Shown here: piece by piece, positions 1 to 7,021 of the stretch | Layout of the letters: each line of letters starts with the position of its first letter | How positions within the stretch are numbered: position 1 is the stretch's first letter | Assembly: GCA_036171455.1 (NCBI GenBank) | Contig: JAVHRB010000040.1 | Location: forward strand, 1-13,959 | DNA from: CAIVSN01 sp036171455 | Lineage (GTDB): Bacteria > Patescibacteriota > Gracilibacteria > BD1-5 > UBA2023 | Length of the DNA stretch: 13,959 nucleotides | Direction: 5' to 3' | Made by a program: the position numbers and the translations under genes | The notes under the pieces: model-generated | The model's database searches: none | What the model was told of the DNA's origin: nothing | What the model saw: only the letters and a program-made list of their open reading frames with translations

Positions 1-2
1 GC

Positions 3-53
3 GCGGTCTGGACCGAAGGAAAGGAAAACATATCCTCCCGAGGCAGCGAGTAA
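3..53 (+). CDS. C-terminal tail of an unidentified gene (partial)
   Basis: From base 3 a frame reads 16 codons (AVWTEGKENISSRGSE) and stops at TAA 51-53. The codons (GTC, TGG, ACC, GAA, GGA, AAG) look like those of neighbouring genes, and the AT-rich spacer begins right after the stop. That fits the end of a rightward gene converging on the glycosyltransferase. I do not recognise the tail. Two other frames are open over the same bases, one to TAG 61-63 and one to TAA 250-252, so this is a guess from composition and layout. Confidence 0.3.
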   Translation, partial: AVWTEGKENISSRGSE

Positions 54-83
54 ATGGAGTTAGGTTAATTTGGTATAAGACAT

Positions 84-113
84 GTATGCCTGAGCGAATT
101 TGGTTAGGTATAC
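84..113. terminator. possible hairpin terminator between convergent genes
   Basis: GTATGCCT (84-91) pairs with AGGTATAC (106-113) over 8 bp including one G-T wobble, around a 14-base loop, and TATTATT follows. It sits between two gene ends and could serve either direction. The stem is AT-rich and weak. The rest of 54-191 shows only AT-rich sequence. Confidence 0.3.
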
Positions 114-191
114 TATTATTGCCAGAAAATCTGAATGGATTATTTTTTGTACCCACATGTTCGCTTAAATTTTCCAATTTTCCAAGGTTTT

Positions 192-965
192 TTATCGAAA
201 ATCCTGAAAAGAAACGTTCGACTCGATTTTTTCGAGTTTCTCCACGCCTGTAAATATCCCGATTCTCTGAAATTTTGAGAGCACTTTTTTCATATGGACA
301 TAGGTTCTGAAACTGTTGGAATACCGTCGTCAGCTGGTAATAATCTTGGCTTCGGAATCTTGGTTGACGATGACTTCCCCGATGTTTTTCATCTTTCAGA
401 AAAGGATTTGATCTTCGCCATAATCCGATCCGGGTTCGAATCCTCCGACCGCTTGGGCAAATTCTTTCCGTATGGACATGTTGGCACCTCCAGTGCAGGC
501 CAAGGGAGTTTTTTGGTATCCAATAATTTTTTTGATTTGGGCAGCGACTGTCACGTAGGTCATAAATGTCCAATGAACTGTTTCGTCGAATTCGATGAGT
601 CAGCTTTGTGCAACTATTTGGTTATTTTCGAATGCTTTCCGGTGTGCCACGACCCAGTTTTTCCCTACGAGGGAATCTGCGTCCGTCCAGAGAATGATTT
701 TCCCTCTTGCGGCATCGAGTCCGGTCTGACGAGCGTAGGAGATTCACTTTTTTGATTCCGTGATCACCTTAGCTCAACAGTTCTGGGCTATAATATTGGT
801 ATCGTCGGTACTACCGTTATCGACGACGATGATTTCCGTCTTGAGCGCTGGCTCGTTCATTGCCAGTGTCAAGAGGGTTTGGGCAATGTATTTTTCTTCG
901 TTGAAAGCGGGTACGACGATGGAGATTTCCGGCTGTTCGTACTGGAGGTGATTAAGCATTGACAT
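192..965 (-). CDS. family 2 glycosyltransferase (GT-A fold), 257 aa
   Basis: Transfers a sugar from a nucleotide-sugar donor, probably for surface polysaccharide or glycoprotein; the acceptor cannot be read from sequence. The N-terminus has the GT2 core: ISIVVPAFNEEKYI (residues 14-27), EIIVVDNGSTDDT (44-56) and the metal-binding DxD in WTDADS (D95, D97). A late GANMSIRK..GGFEPGSDYGED block carries the catalytic ED pair (E184, D185). No membrane segment is evident. Five in-frame UGA codons (residues 64, 74, 122, 190, 212) are read as Gly; the one at 74 gives GISYARQTGLDAARG, the normal GT2 pattern where a G or N precedes the helix. The stop is TAA at 192-194. The start ATG at 963-965 has no Shine-Dalgarno and lies right after a -10-like hexamer. 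With standard code only 63 residues would be called. It is divergent from ruvB. Confidence 0.88.
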
Positions 966-971
966 TTTATG

Positions 972-999
972 ATATTATTAATTAATACAAATAATACAA
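972..999 (-). promoter_or_regulatory. promoter of the GT2 gene, possibly leaderless
   Basis: On the minus strand TTGTAT, 16 bases, then TAATAT (forward 972-977). The predicted transcription start, 6-7 bases past the -10, falls on or next to the ATG at 965, so the mRNA may have no leader. The region is very AT-rich, which makes chance matches easy. Confidence 0.4.
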
Positions 1000-1019
1000 A
1001 TGTGTTTTTCGGAATGAAT

Positions 1020-1047
1020 TTGAATAGAATTCATCTCTCCGTATACT
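1020..1047 (+). promoter_or_regulatory. promoter of ruvB, possibly leaderless
   Basis: TTGAAT (1020-1025), a 16-base spacer, then TATACT (1042-1047). The start of transcription would fall at about 1054, directly at the ruvB ATG (1055), with no room for a Shine-Dalgarno. An in-frame TAG at 1025-1027 rules out a start further upstream. Confidence 0.5.
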
Positions 1048-1054
1048 CGCTCTT

Positions 1055-2071
1055 ATGGCGATACAATCGAGCAATATTTCTGATGCAGAACGCATTATCA
1101 CTCCTGAAACCATCACGGTCGATGAAGGAGAAGTGTGACTTCGTCCAACTTCCCTTGACGAATACGTAGGGCAGTCCCAAATCAAAAAGCATCTCCGGGT
1201 TTCCCTCGAGTCCGCAAAAATTCGGAACGAACCGCTGGAGCACTTGTTATTTTATGGTCCTCCTGGGCTCGGCAAAACTACGCTTTCTCAAATCATTGCT
1301 CGGGAAATGGGGAGAGATTTACGTTCGAGCAGTGGTCCTGCTATCGAAAAACAGGCGGATATCCTTTCACTCCTGACGAGTCTCAAGGAACACGATATTC
1401 TTTTTATTGACGAAATTCACCGATTGAAACCTCAAATCGAGGAAATTCTGTACGGGGCAATGGAAGATTTTCAGATTGACATTATGATCGGGTCTGGAAC
1501 TGGTGCGACGAGTGTGAAAATGGACCTCCCGAAATTCACCCTCATCGGCGCGACGACCAAACTCTCCAAACTGACCTGACCGCTGCGGGATCGGTTTGGT
1601 AATATTCTCAAGCTGGATTTTTATGACATTTCCGAGCTTCAAAAAATAATTACCCGGACATTCGGGGTTTTTGGACAAAAGAGTTCTCCAGAAATTGCTG
1701 AATTCGTAGCGAAAAAAAGCCGGGGAACCCCTCGAATCGCCAACCGGTACGTAAAAATTCTACGGGATTACTCAACTGTAGGGAAAGATACTGAGCAAAT
1801 CGATACCGTAACCGAAATTTTCGATAATCTCGGTATTGACGATGTGGGATTGGATGGGCTTGACCGTAAGCTTTTGGAAGCACTTTCTCGGCATTTTGGC
1901 GGACGGGCGGTAGGATTGGGAACTTTGGCCAGCATTGTGGGAGAAGAAGAATCTACTCTAGAGGAAGTCGTAGAGCCGTACCTCCTCAAAATCGGGTATA
2001 TCGAACGGACTCCGAGAGGGCGGCAGATTACTCATACTGGAGAGCTCTACATTCAAAAGACATTAGGCTAA
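1055..2071 (+). CDS. ruvB: Holliday junction branch migration ATPase RuvB, 338 aa
   Basis: Hexameric AAA+ motor that, with RuvA, drives branch migration of Holliday junctions in recombinational repair. The protein shows the RuvB N-terminal block LRPTSLDEYVGQ (29-40), Walker A GPPGLGKTT (68-76), Walker B ILFIDEIHRL (115-124, DEIH 119-122), LIGATTKLSKLT-G-PLRDRFG near residue 175, and the C-terminal winged-helix region ending in TPRGRQITHTGELYI. The length is normal for RuvB. Two UGA codons interrupt it. The first is at 1136-1138 (residue 28), just before LRP. The second is at 1577-1579 (residue 175), in the LT(G/S)PLRDRFG motif, where Gly or Ser is normal; this is among the clearest evidence for UGA=Gly in the window. 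The stop is TAA. RuvA and RuvC are not adjacent. Only a C-terminal-half ORF with a TTG start would be found under standard code. Confidence 0.96.
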
Positions 2072-2145
2072 AAAGTATTTCCACACTTTCTTTTGACGGG
2101 TCAAAAACAGAGGTACGATGAGTTTTTACTATCCTTTTTTGAAAT

Positions 2146-2715
2146 ATGAAACCTTCAGTCATACTCATCTGAGCTCCGGGAGTTGGAAAAACTTGACTCG
2201 GACAAATCGTAGCGAAGTCCGAGAAATACCAATTTATCGACGGTGATTGGGCACTGATTCGATATCTCTTTGACCGTGGTGAGGTAACTTCTGCGGACCC
2301 GGTAGCTGAAAAATTGACAGAACTCGGGGATAAACGTTTTTTAGATTTTGAACACAAATTCTATTTGGATTACTTTCCCGAAGGTCTAAAAACATCCAAC
2401 AAATTCGGAGTACTTCTTTCCGCTTCCGGGAGTATGCCACTCGTGCCAAAAACGGTGGCACACTTCAAAGAAAACGGATCCCATTTTGTCTGGATTACCC
2501 GGGATATGACCCAAATTGTCAGAAACTGCAAAATGCGGGCAGATGGAGCGACCCGTGTTGTAGGAATGGAAGAACACGGGAGTTTGGATGCTGTTATTTC
2601 ATATCGAATGGAAATCTATCGGAAATGTGCGGATAGCATCCTGGATCTTGGAGCTATCGATACAAAAAAAGACTCGATACATGCCATGAGAGCTCATCTC
2701 AAAAAAATCCGTTAA
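2146..2715 (+). CDS. shikimate-kinase-like P-loop kinase, 189 aa
   Basis: Small NMP-kinase-fold protein. Reading UGA as Gly gives MKPSVILIGAPGVGKTGLGQ, in which G9 and G17 (UGA at 2170-2172 and 2194-2196) complete the Walker A loop. It is followed by FIDGDW (30-35; shikimate kinases have FIDtD), GDKRFLDFE (where the family has FR..E), LLSASGSMPL (where the family has vStGGG), and a tail SYRMEIYRKCAD resembling the R..lY.e.A arginine region. Overall order and length match shikimate kinase (about 170-190 aa). However, the substrate-binding GGG is ASGS and the FR pair is rearranged, so the substrate may differ. The start ATG has no Shine-Dalgarno. It lies 74 bases after ruvB, and its stop TAA interlocks with that of the convergent membrane protein. 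An alternative reading is a generic AAA/gluconate-kinase-like enzyme. Confidence 0.72.
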
Positions 2716-3089
2716 TCCTGGATAATACTTTGAATCATTAATTCTACGAGTAGTAGAATAAAAATGAGTAAATTCCCCGTTTTTGAGTTCAAGATTCCGA
2801 GCTTGTGAAATACAGCAATTCCGAGCAAAGCCAATGCTATAAAAAAGCCTTGGCGTACAGATGCATTGAGGATTTCTGGAGAAATTAGTCCACGGTAGTA
2901 TATTTTTTTAAACAGGTAGATGAAAATTCAGGATATGGAAGCAACTCCAAGAGTGAGTGCGGTACCCATTGTTGCATATGATACCGCTAAATTCCTCTCC
3001 GGATCCAGATAGAGATAAAGTAATGTAGCAGAAATAGCACTGAGAATGAATATCAGAAACAGGGTCGTGATATACGGAGAAAAACGCAT
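2712..3089 (-). CDS. small four-helix membrane protein, unknown function, 125 aa
   Basis: Very hydrophobic protein with likely membrane segments at about residues 8-27, 39-61, 78-98 and 103-121, short polar loops, and a KKIYYRG basic patch at 61-67. I do not recognise a family. One UGA codon (2928-2930, residue 54) lies in the second helix and is read as Gly. The stop is TAA (forward 2712-2714), sharing the bases TTAA with the stop of the convergent kinase. The chosen start is ATG at 3087-3089 (MRFSPYITTL), which places the first helix near the N-terminus. The frame is open up to the miaA stop (3171-3173), so a longer form from a TTG at 3165 is possible. It is probably co-transcribed with miaA, 81 bases upstream. 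No Shine-Dalgarno is visible. Confidence 0.7.
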
Positions 3090-3170
3090 GTGAGCAATGT
3101 ATTCTAAAATTTGATTCTGGCAAATGAAGTCTTCTCGTATACAAATCTCCGTAAACTCCCCGTTCAAATC

Positions 3171-4091
3171 TTATATGAAATTTTCCATAGGTATCCGGGG
3201 GAGCGTGACGTATTTTTTGCACCACGTAATCTGTCGTTTGGCATAGTTTCGATTCCCCTGTTTGACGAGTTCTACAGCGCGTTCCATAGATATTTCCCCA
3301 GCGAGTGCCCGGCAAACTTCTGCATACCCGATGGTTTTGAGTCCGGGACTCTCCGGAGTGAATCACTGATGGAACAATCATTGGATTTCATCGACGAGTC
3401 CATCTTGGAACATGGTATCTATCCGTACATGAATGCCTTCGTATAAGGTTTTTCTGTTCTCTATGGAGTCAATGTAAGGAGTGATTGCGGCGACCTCGTA
3501 GACGAGTGTTCTCGCGCTTCGGCATTCCCGTTTGGATTGCCCGGTACGTTCTATGATTTCGAGTCCGCGCATGACATAGGGATAACTGTTTGGATGGATT
3601 TCCCGGGCATATTCCGGGTCCAAAGCTTCGAGTCGTTGCCAAAGTTTCTCATTGCCAAATTTTTGTCGATATGATTCCAATTTTTCCTGGTATTCCGGAT
3701 TGCTTGCGAAGGCCGGAACGTCGAGGTCATAGATGAGCGCATCGATATATAGACCGGTTCCACCGCAAATGATAGCCGTTTTTCCTCGGGATTGGATTTC
3801 GGAGATTTTTTCCCGGGCATAATCTCGAAACCTTGCGGCATCGTACTTTTCATCCGGGGAAATGAGGTCCAATCCGTAATGGGGGATTCCGGACATTTCT
3901 GAAATGGGTATTTTTCCAGTACCAATATCGAGTCCCTGGTATATCTGGCGGGAATCCGCGGAGATAATTTCTCCATTGAGCCGTTTCGCAATTTCGAGAG
4001 AAAGCCTTGTTTTACCACTACCAGTAGGACCATAAACCAAAAAGATTTTCTGGGAAGGAATCAGTAGTTTAATAGTCATTTTGTGATTCAT
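3171..4091 (-). CDS. miaA: tRNA dimethylallyltransferase MiaA, 306 aa
   Basis: Adds a dimethylallyl group to A37 of tRNAs that read UNN codons. Visible are Walker A GPTGSGKT (21-28), the ISADSRQIYQGLDIGTGK substrate block (about 43-60), HYGLDLISPDEKYDAARF, the GGTGLYIDALIYDL motif, and a C-terminal region with GLKTIGYAEVCRALAGEIS and NYAKRQITWCKK, all typical of MiaA and in the usual order. The length is normal. Two UGA codons near the C-terminus (3378-3380 and 3363-3365; residues 238 and 243) are read as Gly; without this the conserved C-terminal RQ.TW block would be lost. The stop is TAA. Start ATG 4089-4091 is 12 bases past the pilin-like stop; a second ATG at codon 5 is also possible. No Shine-Dalgarno is visible. 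Confidence 0.95.
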
Positions 4092-4103
4092 TGATCAAGA
4101 AAA

Positions 4104-4553
4104 CTACCCGTAAATCCACGGAGCCACAGTATTAAGAATCAATGCCATAAGAAACAAGAGCACTAATCCTCCAATCAGTTTTTGTATCCGTTGAACGGCT
4201 GAGGTCTGTTGTTTGGTATCGCCCGCGCTTGTAGCATACTGAATTCCAGAATATACAATCATGAGCACTCCGAGCAAGGCTGTGAGGAACGTCGCGTATT
4301 TTATGAGTCCGCCGAGCATCGCTTGGACCGTGGCAAAACCGCTTTGGACCGTACATTTGTATTTTCTGGTGGTAACTCCGCTGCCCGTTCATTCTGGTAC
4401 ACAGGATGCCCCAGGAATTTGTTCGGTGACTACGACCGTAACTCCGCTTCCGTCGGCATACGTTGGCGAAACTATTGCAAAACTCCCGATGCCGGCAAAC
4501 AAGAGAGAGATACCGACAATGGAAAACTTCCGGATTTTTTTGGAGAAACGCAT
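4104..4553 (-). CDS. VirB2/TrbC-pilin-like secreted membrane protein, 149 aa
   Basis: Small exported protein. It has a signal peptide (MRFSKKIRKF basic start, hydrophobic 11-28, likely cleavage after PTYA at 30-33), a short polar segment with two cysteines (C51, C67), and two membrane helices at about 83-104 and 125-146. The helices are separated by YSGIQYATSAGDTKQQTSAVQRIQK, the pattern of TrbC/VirB2-type pilins and the pilin-like proteins common in CPR genomes. One UGA (4389-4391, residue 55) is read as Gly; standard code would split signal peptide from pilin domain. The stop is TAG. I chose ATG 4551-4553 because it gives a normal signal peptide and a promoter-like -10 lies just upstream of it; ATG at 4592 would add 13 residues. 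Probably co-transcribed with miaA. No other secretion-system gene is in the window. Confidence 0.78.
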
Positions 4554-4573
4554 AGGAAAAATGTAAACAAAGG

Positions 4574-4602
4574 TATTAAATTTAATATTCATATTTTAAC
4601 AA
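4574..4602 (-). promoter_or_regulatory. possible promoter of the pilin-like gene
   Basis: On the minus strand TTGTTA, 17 bases, then TTAATA (forward 4574-4579). Transcription would begin near 4567, so the earlier ATG at 4592 would not be in the message. This is the reason to prefer the start at 4553. The match to consensus is modest. Confidence 0.35.
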
Positions 4603-4620
4603 GTCTTCTTTTAAACTAGA

Positions 4621-4929
4621 TTAGTTGCTTTTTCCTCCGAGTGTATCTGGTCCGTAGTCTGAAAATGGCGCGTGCCCGCCTCCACCGAGGCTTGGATCCT
4701 CATCGTAACTATTCATAACATCCTGAGTAAATCTCCCCATCGCGTACAGGTTTTCGTCCAAGCTCATATTCCTCCAGTCGATAATACAATCGCTTGGTTC
4801 GGTCGTGGTTCCTTCTATATACAGTGCGGTCATGACGGAAAATCCATTTTTCTCAGCGATTTCATTGAGTTTGCGTATATATTCCTCTGCTTGGTTAGCA
4901 AAGTCTTTCCGGGTAAGTTTGGGGGTCAT
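4621..4929 (-). CDS. hypothetical protein, 102 aa
   Basis: Soluble, acidic small protein of unknown family. The N-terminal half (LTRKDFANQAEEYIRKLNEIAEKNGFSVM) looks helical, followed by a short strand-like stretch (TALYIEG) and DCIIDWRNMSLDENLYAMGRF. The C-terminus is glycine-rich and probably disordered (DPSLGGGGHAPFSDYGPDTLGGKSN). It contains no UGA codon. Start ATG 4927-4929 has no Shine-Dalgarno but lies about 18 bases past a predicted transcription start. The stop is TAA at 4621-4623. It sits between dus and the pilin-like gene on the same strand, 116 bases after dus. Confidence 0.7.
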   Translation of the reverse strand: MTPKLTRKDFANQAEEYIRKLNEIAEKNGFSVMTALYIEGTTTEPSDCIIDWRNMSLDENLYAMGRFTQDVMNSYDEDPSLGGGGHAPFSDYGPDTLGGKSN

Positions 4930-4953
4930 GGAATTGGGTCAGGTATTTGCCTT

Positions 4954-4981
4954 ACTATACCGTAGCTTTTCAATGAGGCAA
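4954..4981 (-). promoter_or_regulatory. promoter upstream of the 102-aa gene
   Basis: On the minus strand TTGCCT (forward 4976-4981), a 16-base spacer, then TATAGT (forward 4954-4959). The predicted leader is about 18 bases. This suggests the genes left of 4929 have their own promoter independent of dus. Confidence 0.45.
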
Positions 4982-5045
4982 GTCAAATCGTTTCATCAAT
5001 GGGAATATTTCCCAAACCAGCAAGAAGTTTACGATTTATAGAGTT

Positions 5046-6131
5046 CTACCCATTACATTGGTTCCAAGCTTCTGTAAAAGCGGTTTCTTGGGCAGGTTCA
5101 AGGATTTTCTCGATAAGGTCCGTATGATTTTGTCGGATTTCATTCGTTACGGCAAATACATCGTCGAGAGATTCTGTATGTACCAATCGGGTCCGGTATT
5201 CCTTAACCCCAGGAAATCCATGAAGGTACTGCACGAGGTGCTTCCGAATTTCGAGTGCGCCTTTTGGTCACTTGGTTTCGATGAGGAGTCGGGCATGGAG
5301 TTCCATGATTTCAAGAATTTCCCGAAGTGTCGGCTGGTGTCCATCCGTAGTAAAACACCATGGGTTTCCAAATGAAGCTCGGCCAATCATAAATCCATCG
5401 AGATTTTTCATAGCTCCTCCCTTGCCAAGAGTCGCTTCCTCACCTGGAAAAATGATTTCTTTCCGATTCGCCGGATGGAGTATTTTTTTGGCACCGTCAG
5501 CATAGCTCATGATATCACCGTTTGCGATTACTGGAATATTCAGGTGTTGTCTGAGGTCATAGATTCCCGTAAAGTCGGCTTTTCCGGTAAATGCCTGTTG
5601 GTACGTGCGACCATGGACAGAGATGAGATTCGCTCCGGCATTCTCCAGTCCTTTGCAAAATTCCACGAGTAAATCGTGATTGTCCCAGCCGAGTCGGGTC
5701 TTGACGGAAATGGGAATTTTTACCGCTTTGGCCATTTCTTCAACGATTCGGAATGCGGTGTCGCGGTTGATCATGAGCGAGGAACCGTGACCGCTTTTCA
5801 CGACTTTTTTCGCGGGACACCCCATATTGATATCGATGCCGCTGACGCCGTAGGACTCGATGATGATAGCAGCTTGTCGGAATTTTTCTGGGTCTTTCCC
5901 AAAAATTTGGACAATGAGTGGTTTTTCGATATCTGCATGAGGAAGTACTCTCCCAGCAAGCTCTTTGGAATGTACTAATCCGTCGGCGCTATAAAATTCT
6001 GAAAAGGGGATTACGTTCGGAGAAACTGTCTTGCATACTTGTCGATAGGCGCTGTCACAATACCCGTCCATAGGGGCGAGTGCGACGATGGGGCCGCGAG
6101 AGGCAAGTTCTTTCCAAAAGTTCTTCGTCAT
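5046..6131 (-). CDS. tRNA-dihydrouridine synthase (Dus family), 361 aa
   Basis: FMN enzyme that reduces uridine to dihydrouridine in tRNA. Visible are the FMN-barrel start IVALAPMDGYCDSAYRQVC (15-33), VQIFGKD (74-80), the catalytic-cysteine motif GIDINMGCPAKKV (C105), PISVKTRLGW (140-149), SVHGRTYQQAFTGKADF (171-187), VIANGDI (201-207) and DGFMIGRASFGNPW (245-258). A stretch at about 218-242 (HPANRKEIIFPGEEATLGKGGAMK) sits between the NGDI and DGxMIGR motifs and is longer than in typical DusB/NifR3 proteins. One UGA (5268-5270, residue 288) is read as Gly and joins the barrel to the C-terminal helical domain (ALEIRKHLVQYLHGFPGVKEYR). The stop is TAG. It starts at ATG 6129-6131, without Shine-Dalgarno. 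Closest in pattern to DusB, but the subfamily is not certain. Confidence 0.94.
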
Positions 6132-6148
6132 TAGTCAAGGTGGGTTTT

Positions 6149-6177
6149 TTGATACTGTGGCAATCGTGTGATACGAT
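6149..6177 (+). promoter_or_regulatory. promoter of the 178-aa gene, symmetric with the dus promoter
   Basis: TTGATA (6149-6154), a 17-base spacer, then TACGAT (6172-6177) with an extended TG one base before it. The predicted leader is about 22 bases. On the other strand TTGAAT (forward 6195-6200), 16 bases, TATCGT (forward 6173-6178) would fire leftward into dus. The two -10 elements overlap almost completely. Confidence 0.55.
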
Positions 6178-6200
6178 AGCGAAGACCTACAAATATTCAA
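6173..6200 (-). promoter_or_regulatory. promoter of dus
   Basis: Minus-strand TTGAAT (forward 6195-6200), a 16-base spacer, TATCGT (forward 6173-6178). Its -10 occupies the same bases as the -10 of the rightward gene. The leader to the dus ATG would be about 35 bases. Confidence 0.45.
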
Positions 6201-6206
6201 ACCAAT

Positions 6207-6743
6207 ATGAACAACTTTTCTGGAAAAATGGAACTTTCCGAAGTTCGAAAGATAAAAGAAGCCGCAAAATCGGGGCTCAAATCTGAGTTTTCCATTCCGA
6301 AAAGCGTACCAACCCTCGCATTGGTCCATATTGCCGACGAGTCTACTCGGCAGTTCGTATTGGAGGGATTGTCCGCCATCGGGGTCGCGAACGTGGTACT
6401 TTCGGATACGCTTGACGTGAGTGGTCGGCGGTATTCTGGAGTTCGGCAGAATATCAACGAAAGCGAAATCTACGCTTTTGATGTATTAGTCTACGATGGT
6501 GAATCCGACGGTATCGATCTCGTAAAATTTATGAAGTCGGGAGTAGTACCCGTGACTTCTGATCGAACGGTTTTTTCGGGAGTAATGAAGGATTTTAATC
6601 CGATGAAATTTGAGGGAAACGGGTTTTTCTTCACTTCGAATAACCCATATTGTATTTTTGAAAAAGTGGTGACCTATCTTGAGAATATCAAATTCCCAGA
6701 AGATCGGAGAATCCTATTGAAACACGTTCTCGAAACGTTTTAG
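6207..6743 (+). CDS. hypothetical protein resembling a GT-B glycosyltransferase C-terminal half, 178 aa
   Basis: Single uninterrupted frame without UGA codons, ending in TAG. Residues about 45-75 (TLALVHIADESTRQFVLEGLSAIGVANVVLSD) look like a Rossmann strand-helix-strand. The later part (YAFDVLVYDGESDGIDLVKFMKSGVVPVTSD, then MKDFNPMKFEGNGFFFTSNNPYCIFEKVVTYL) follows the pattern of the nucleotide-sugar-binding C-terminal domain of glycogen-synthase-type GT-B enzymes. In those, a strand, an E..G..LVKFMK-like helix and GV.P are followed by DFNP...GNGF.F. The usual acidic E-x7-E pair is not clearly kept, so it may be inactive, regulatory, or simply convergent. This is pattern memory, not a database match. 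Start ATG 6207; a second ATG lies at codon 8. No Shine-Dalgarno. A strong terminator follows. Confidence 0.75.
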   Translation: MNNFSGKMELSEVRKIKEAAKSGLKSEFSIPKSVPTLALVHIADESTRQFVLEGLSAIGVANVVLSDTLDVSGRRYSGVRQNINESEIYAFDVLVYDGESDGIDLVKFMKSGVVPVTSDRTVFSGVMKDFNPMKFEGNGFFFTSNNPYCIFEKVVTYLENIKFPEDRRILLKHVLETF

Positions 6744-6800
6744 TTTCGTTGCCCGCGTTGTGGCATAGCCCTCCGCGAGCACTGGCTTTGACTTCTTATG

Positions 6801-6837
6801 AAAAAATCCTTCCGCTTGCGACTCGGGAGGATTTTTT
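6801..6837 (+). terminator. Rho-independent terminator after the 178-aa gene
   Basis: AAAAAATCCTTCCG (6801-6814) pairs with CGGGAGGATTTTTT (6824-6837) through 14 positions with one G-T wobble, around a 9-base loop, ending in a T run. It can work in both directions because the left arm is an A run. The surrounding bases 6744-6800 and 6838-6980 hold no gene I can defend. Confidence 0.8.
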
Positions 6838-6980
6838 GGGTTTGGGAACGGTAGGAATTGCGGAATCATGAAAACGGAACGTATTCGCGACACTATTCCA
6901 AACAAGGCTCGGTTGCCATGCGCGCTTGGCGATATGTGGCAGACGGAAGGAAATCAGGATTGGGAATTACAATAAAACAA

Positions 6981-7003
6981 GCCGCCATCGATTAGATGGC
7001 GGC
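6981..7003 (-). terminator. Rho-independent terminator of the 66-aa gene
   Basis: GCCGCCATC (6981-6989) and GATGGCGGC (6995-7003) form a perfect 9-bp GC-rich stem with a 5-base loop. Read on the minus strand it is followed by TTGTTTTATTG. It lies about 20 bases past the TAG of the leftward 66-aa gene. Confidence 0.8.
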
Positions 7004-7021
7004 GAGCAGAGGGGGTGTTAT

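Noticed and set aside
1..60. Possible 3' end of a structural RNA (fragments reminiscent of SRP or RNase P loops)
   Set aside because: The diagnostic motifs (SRP GGAAGGAAGCAGCC, RNase P ACAGAA..GGCTTA) are not present; a coding tail fits as well.
294..755. Plus-strand ORF of 153 codons
   Set aside because: It is a shadow of the glycosyltransferase on the minus strand, which has clear GT2 motifs once UGA is read as Gly.
1055..2071. ruvB as a nonsense pseudogene
   Set aside because: Its only interruptions are UGA codons at Gly-compatible sites, the same pattern as in seven other intact genes, so recoding explains it better than decay.
2908..3381. Minus-strand ORF of 157 codons in another frame
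   Set aside because: It overlaps the C-terminus of miaA and the membrane protein in the wrong frame; its composition is not protein-like.
6714..6905. Minus-strand ORF of 63 codons across 6801-6837
   Set aside because: It runs through the terminator hairpin, and its KNPPESQAEGFFHKK stretch is simply the translated hairpin.
6868..6975. 35-codon ORF starting ATG 6868 (MKTERIRDTIPNK...)
   Set aside because: It lies between two terminators with no promoter or close Shine-Dalgarno. The codons look acceptable, but nothing else supports a gene.
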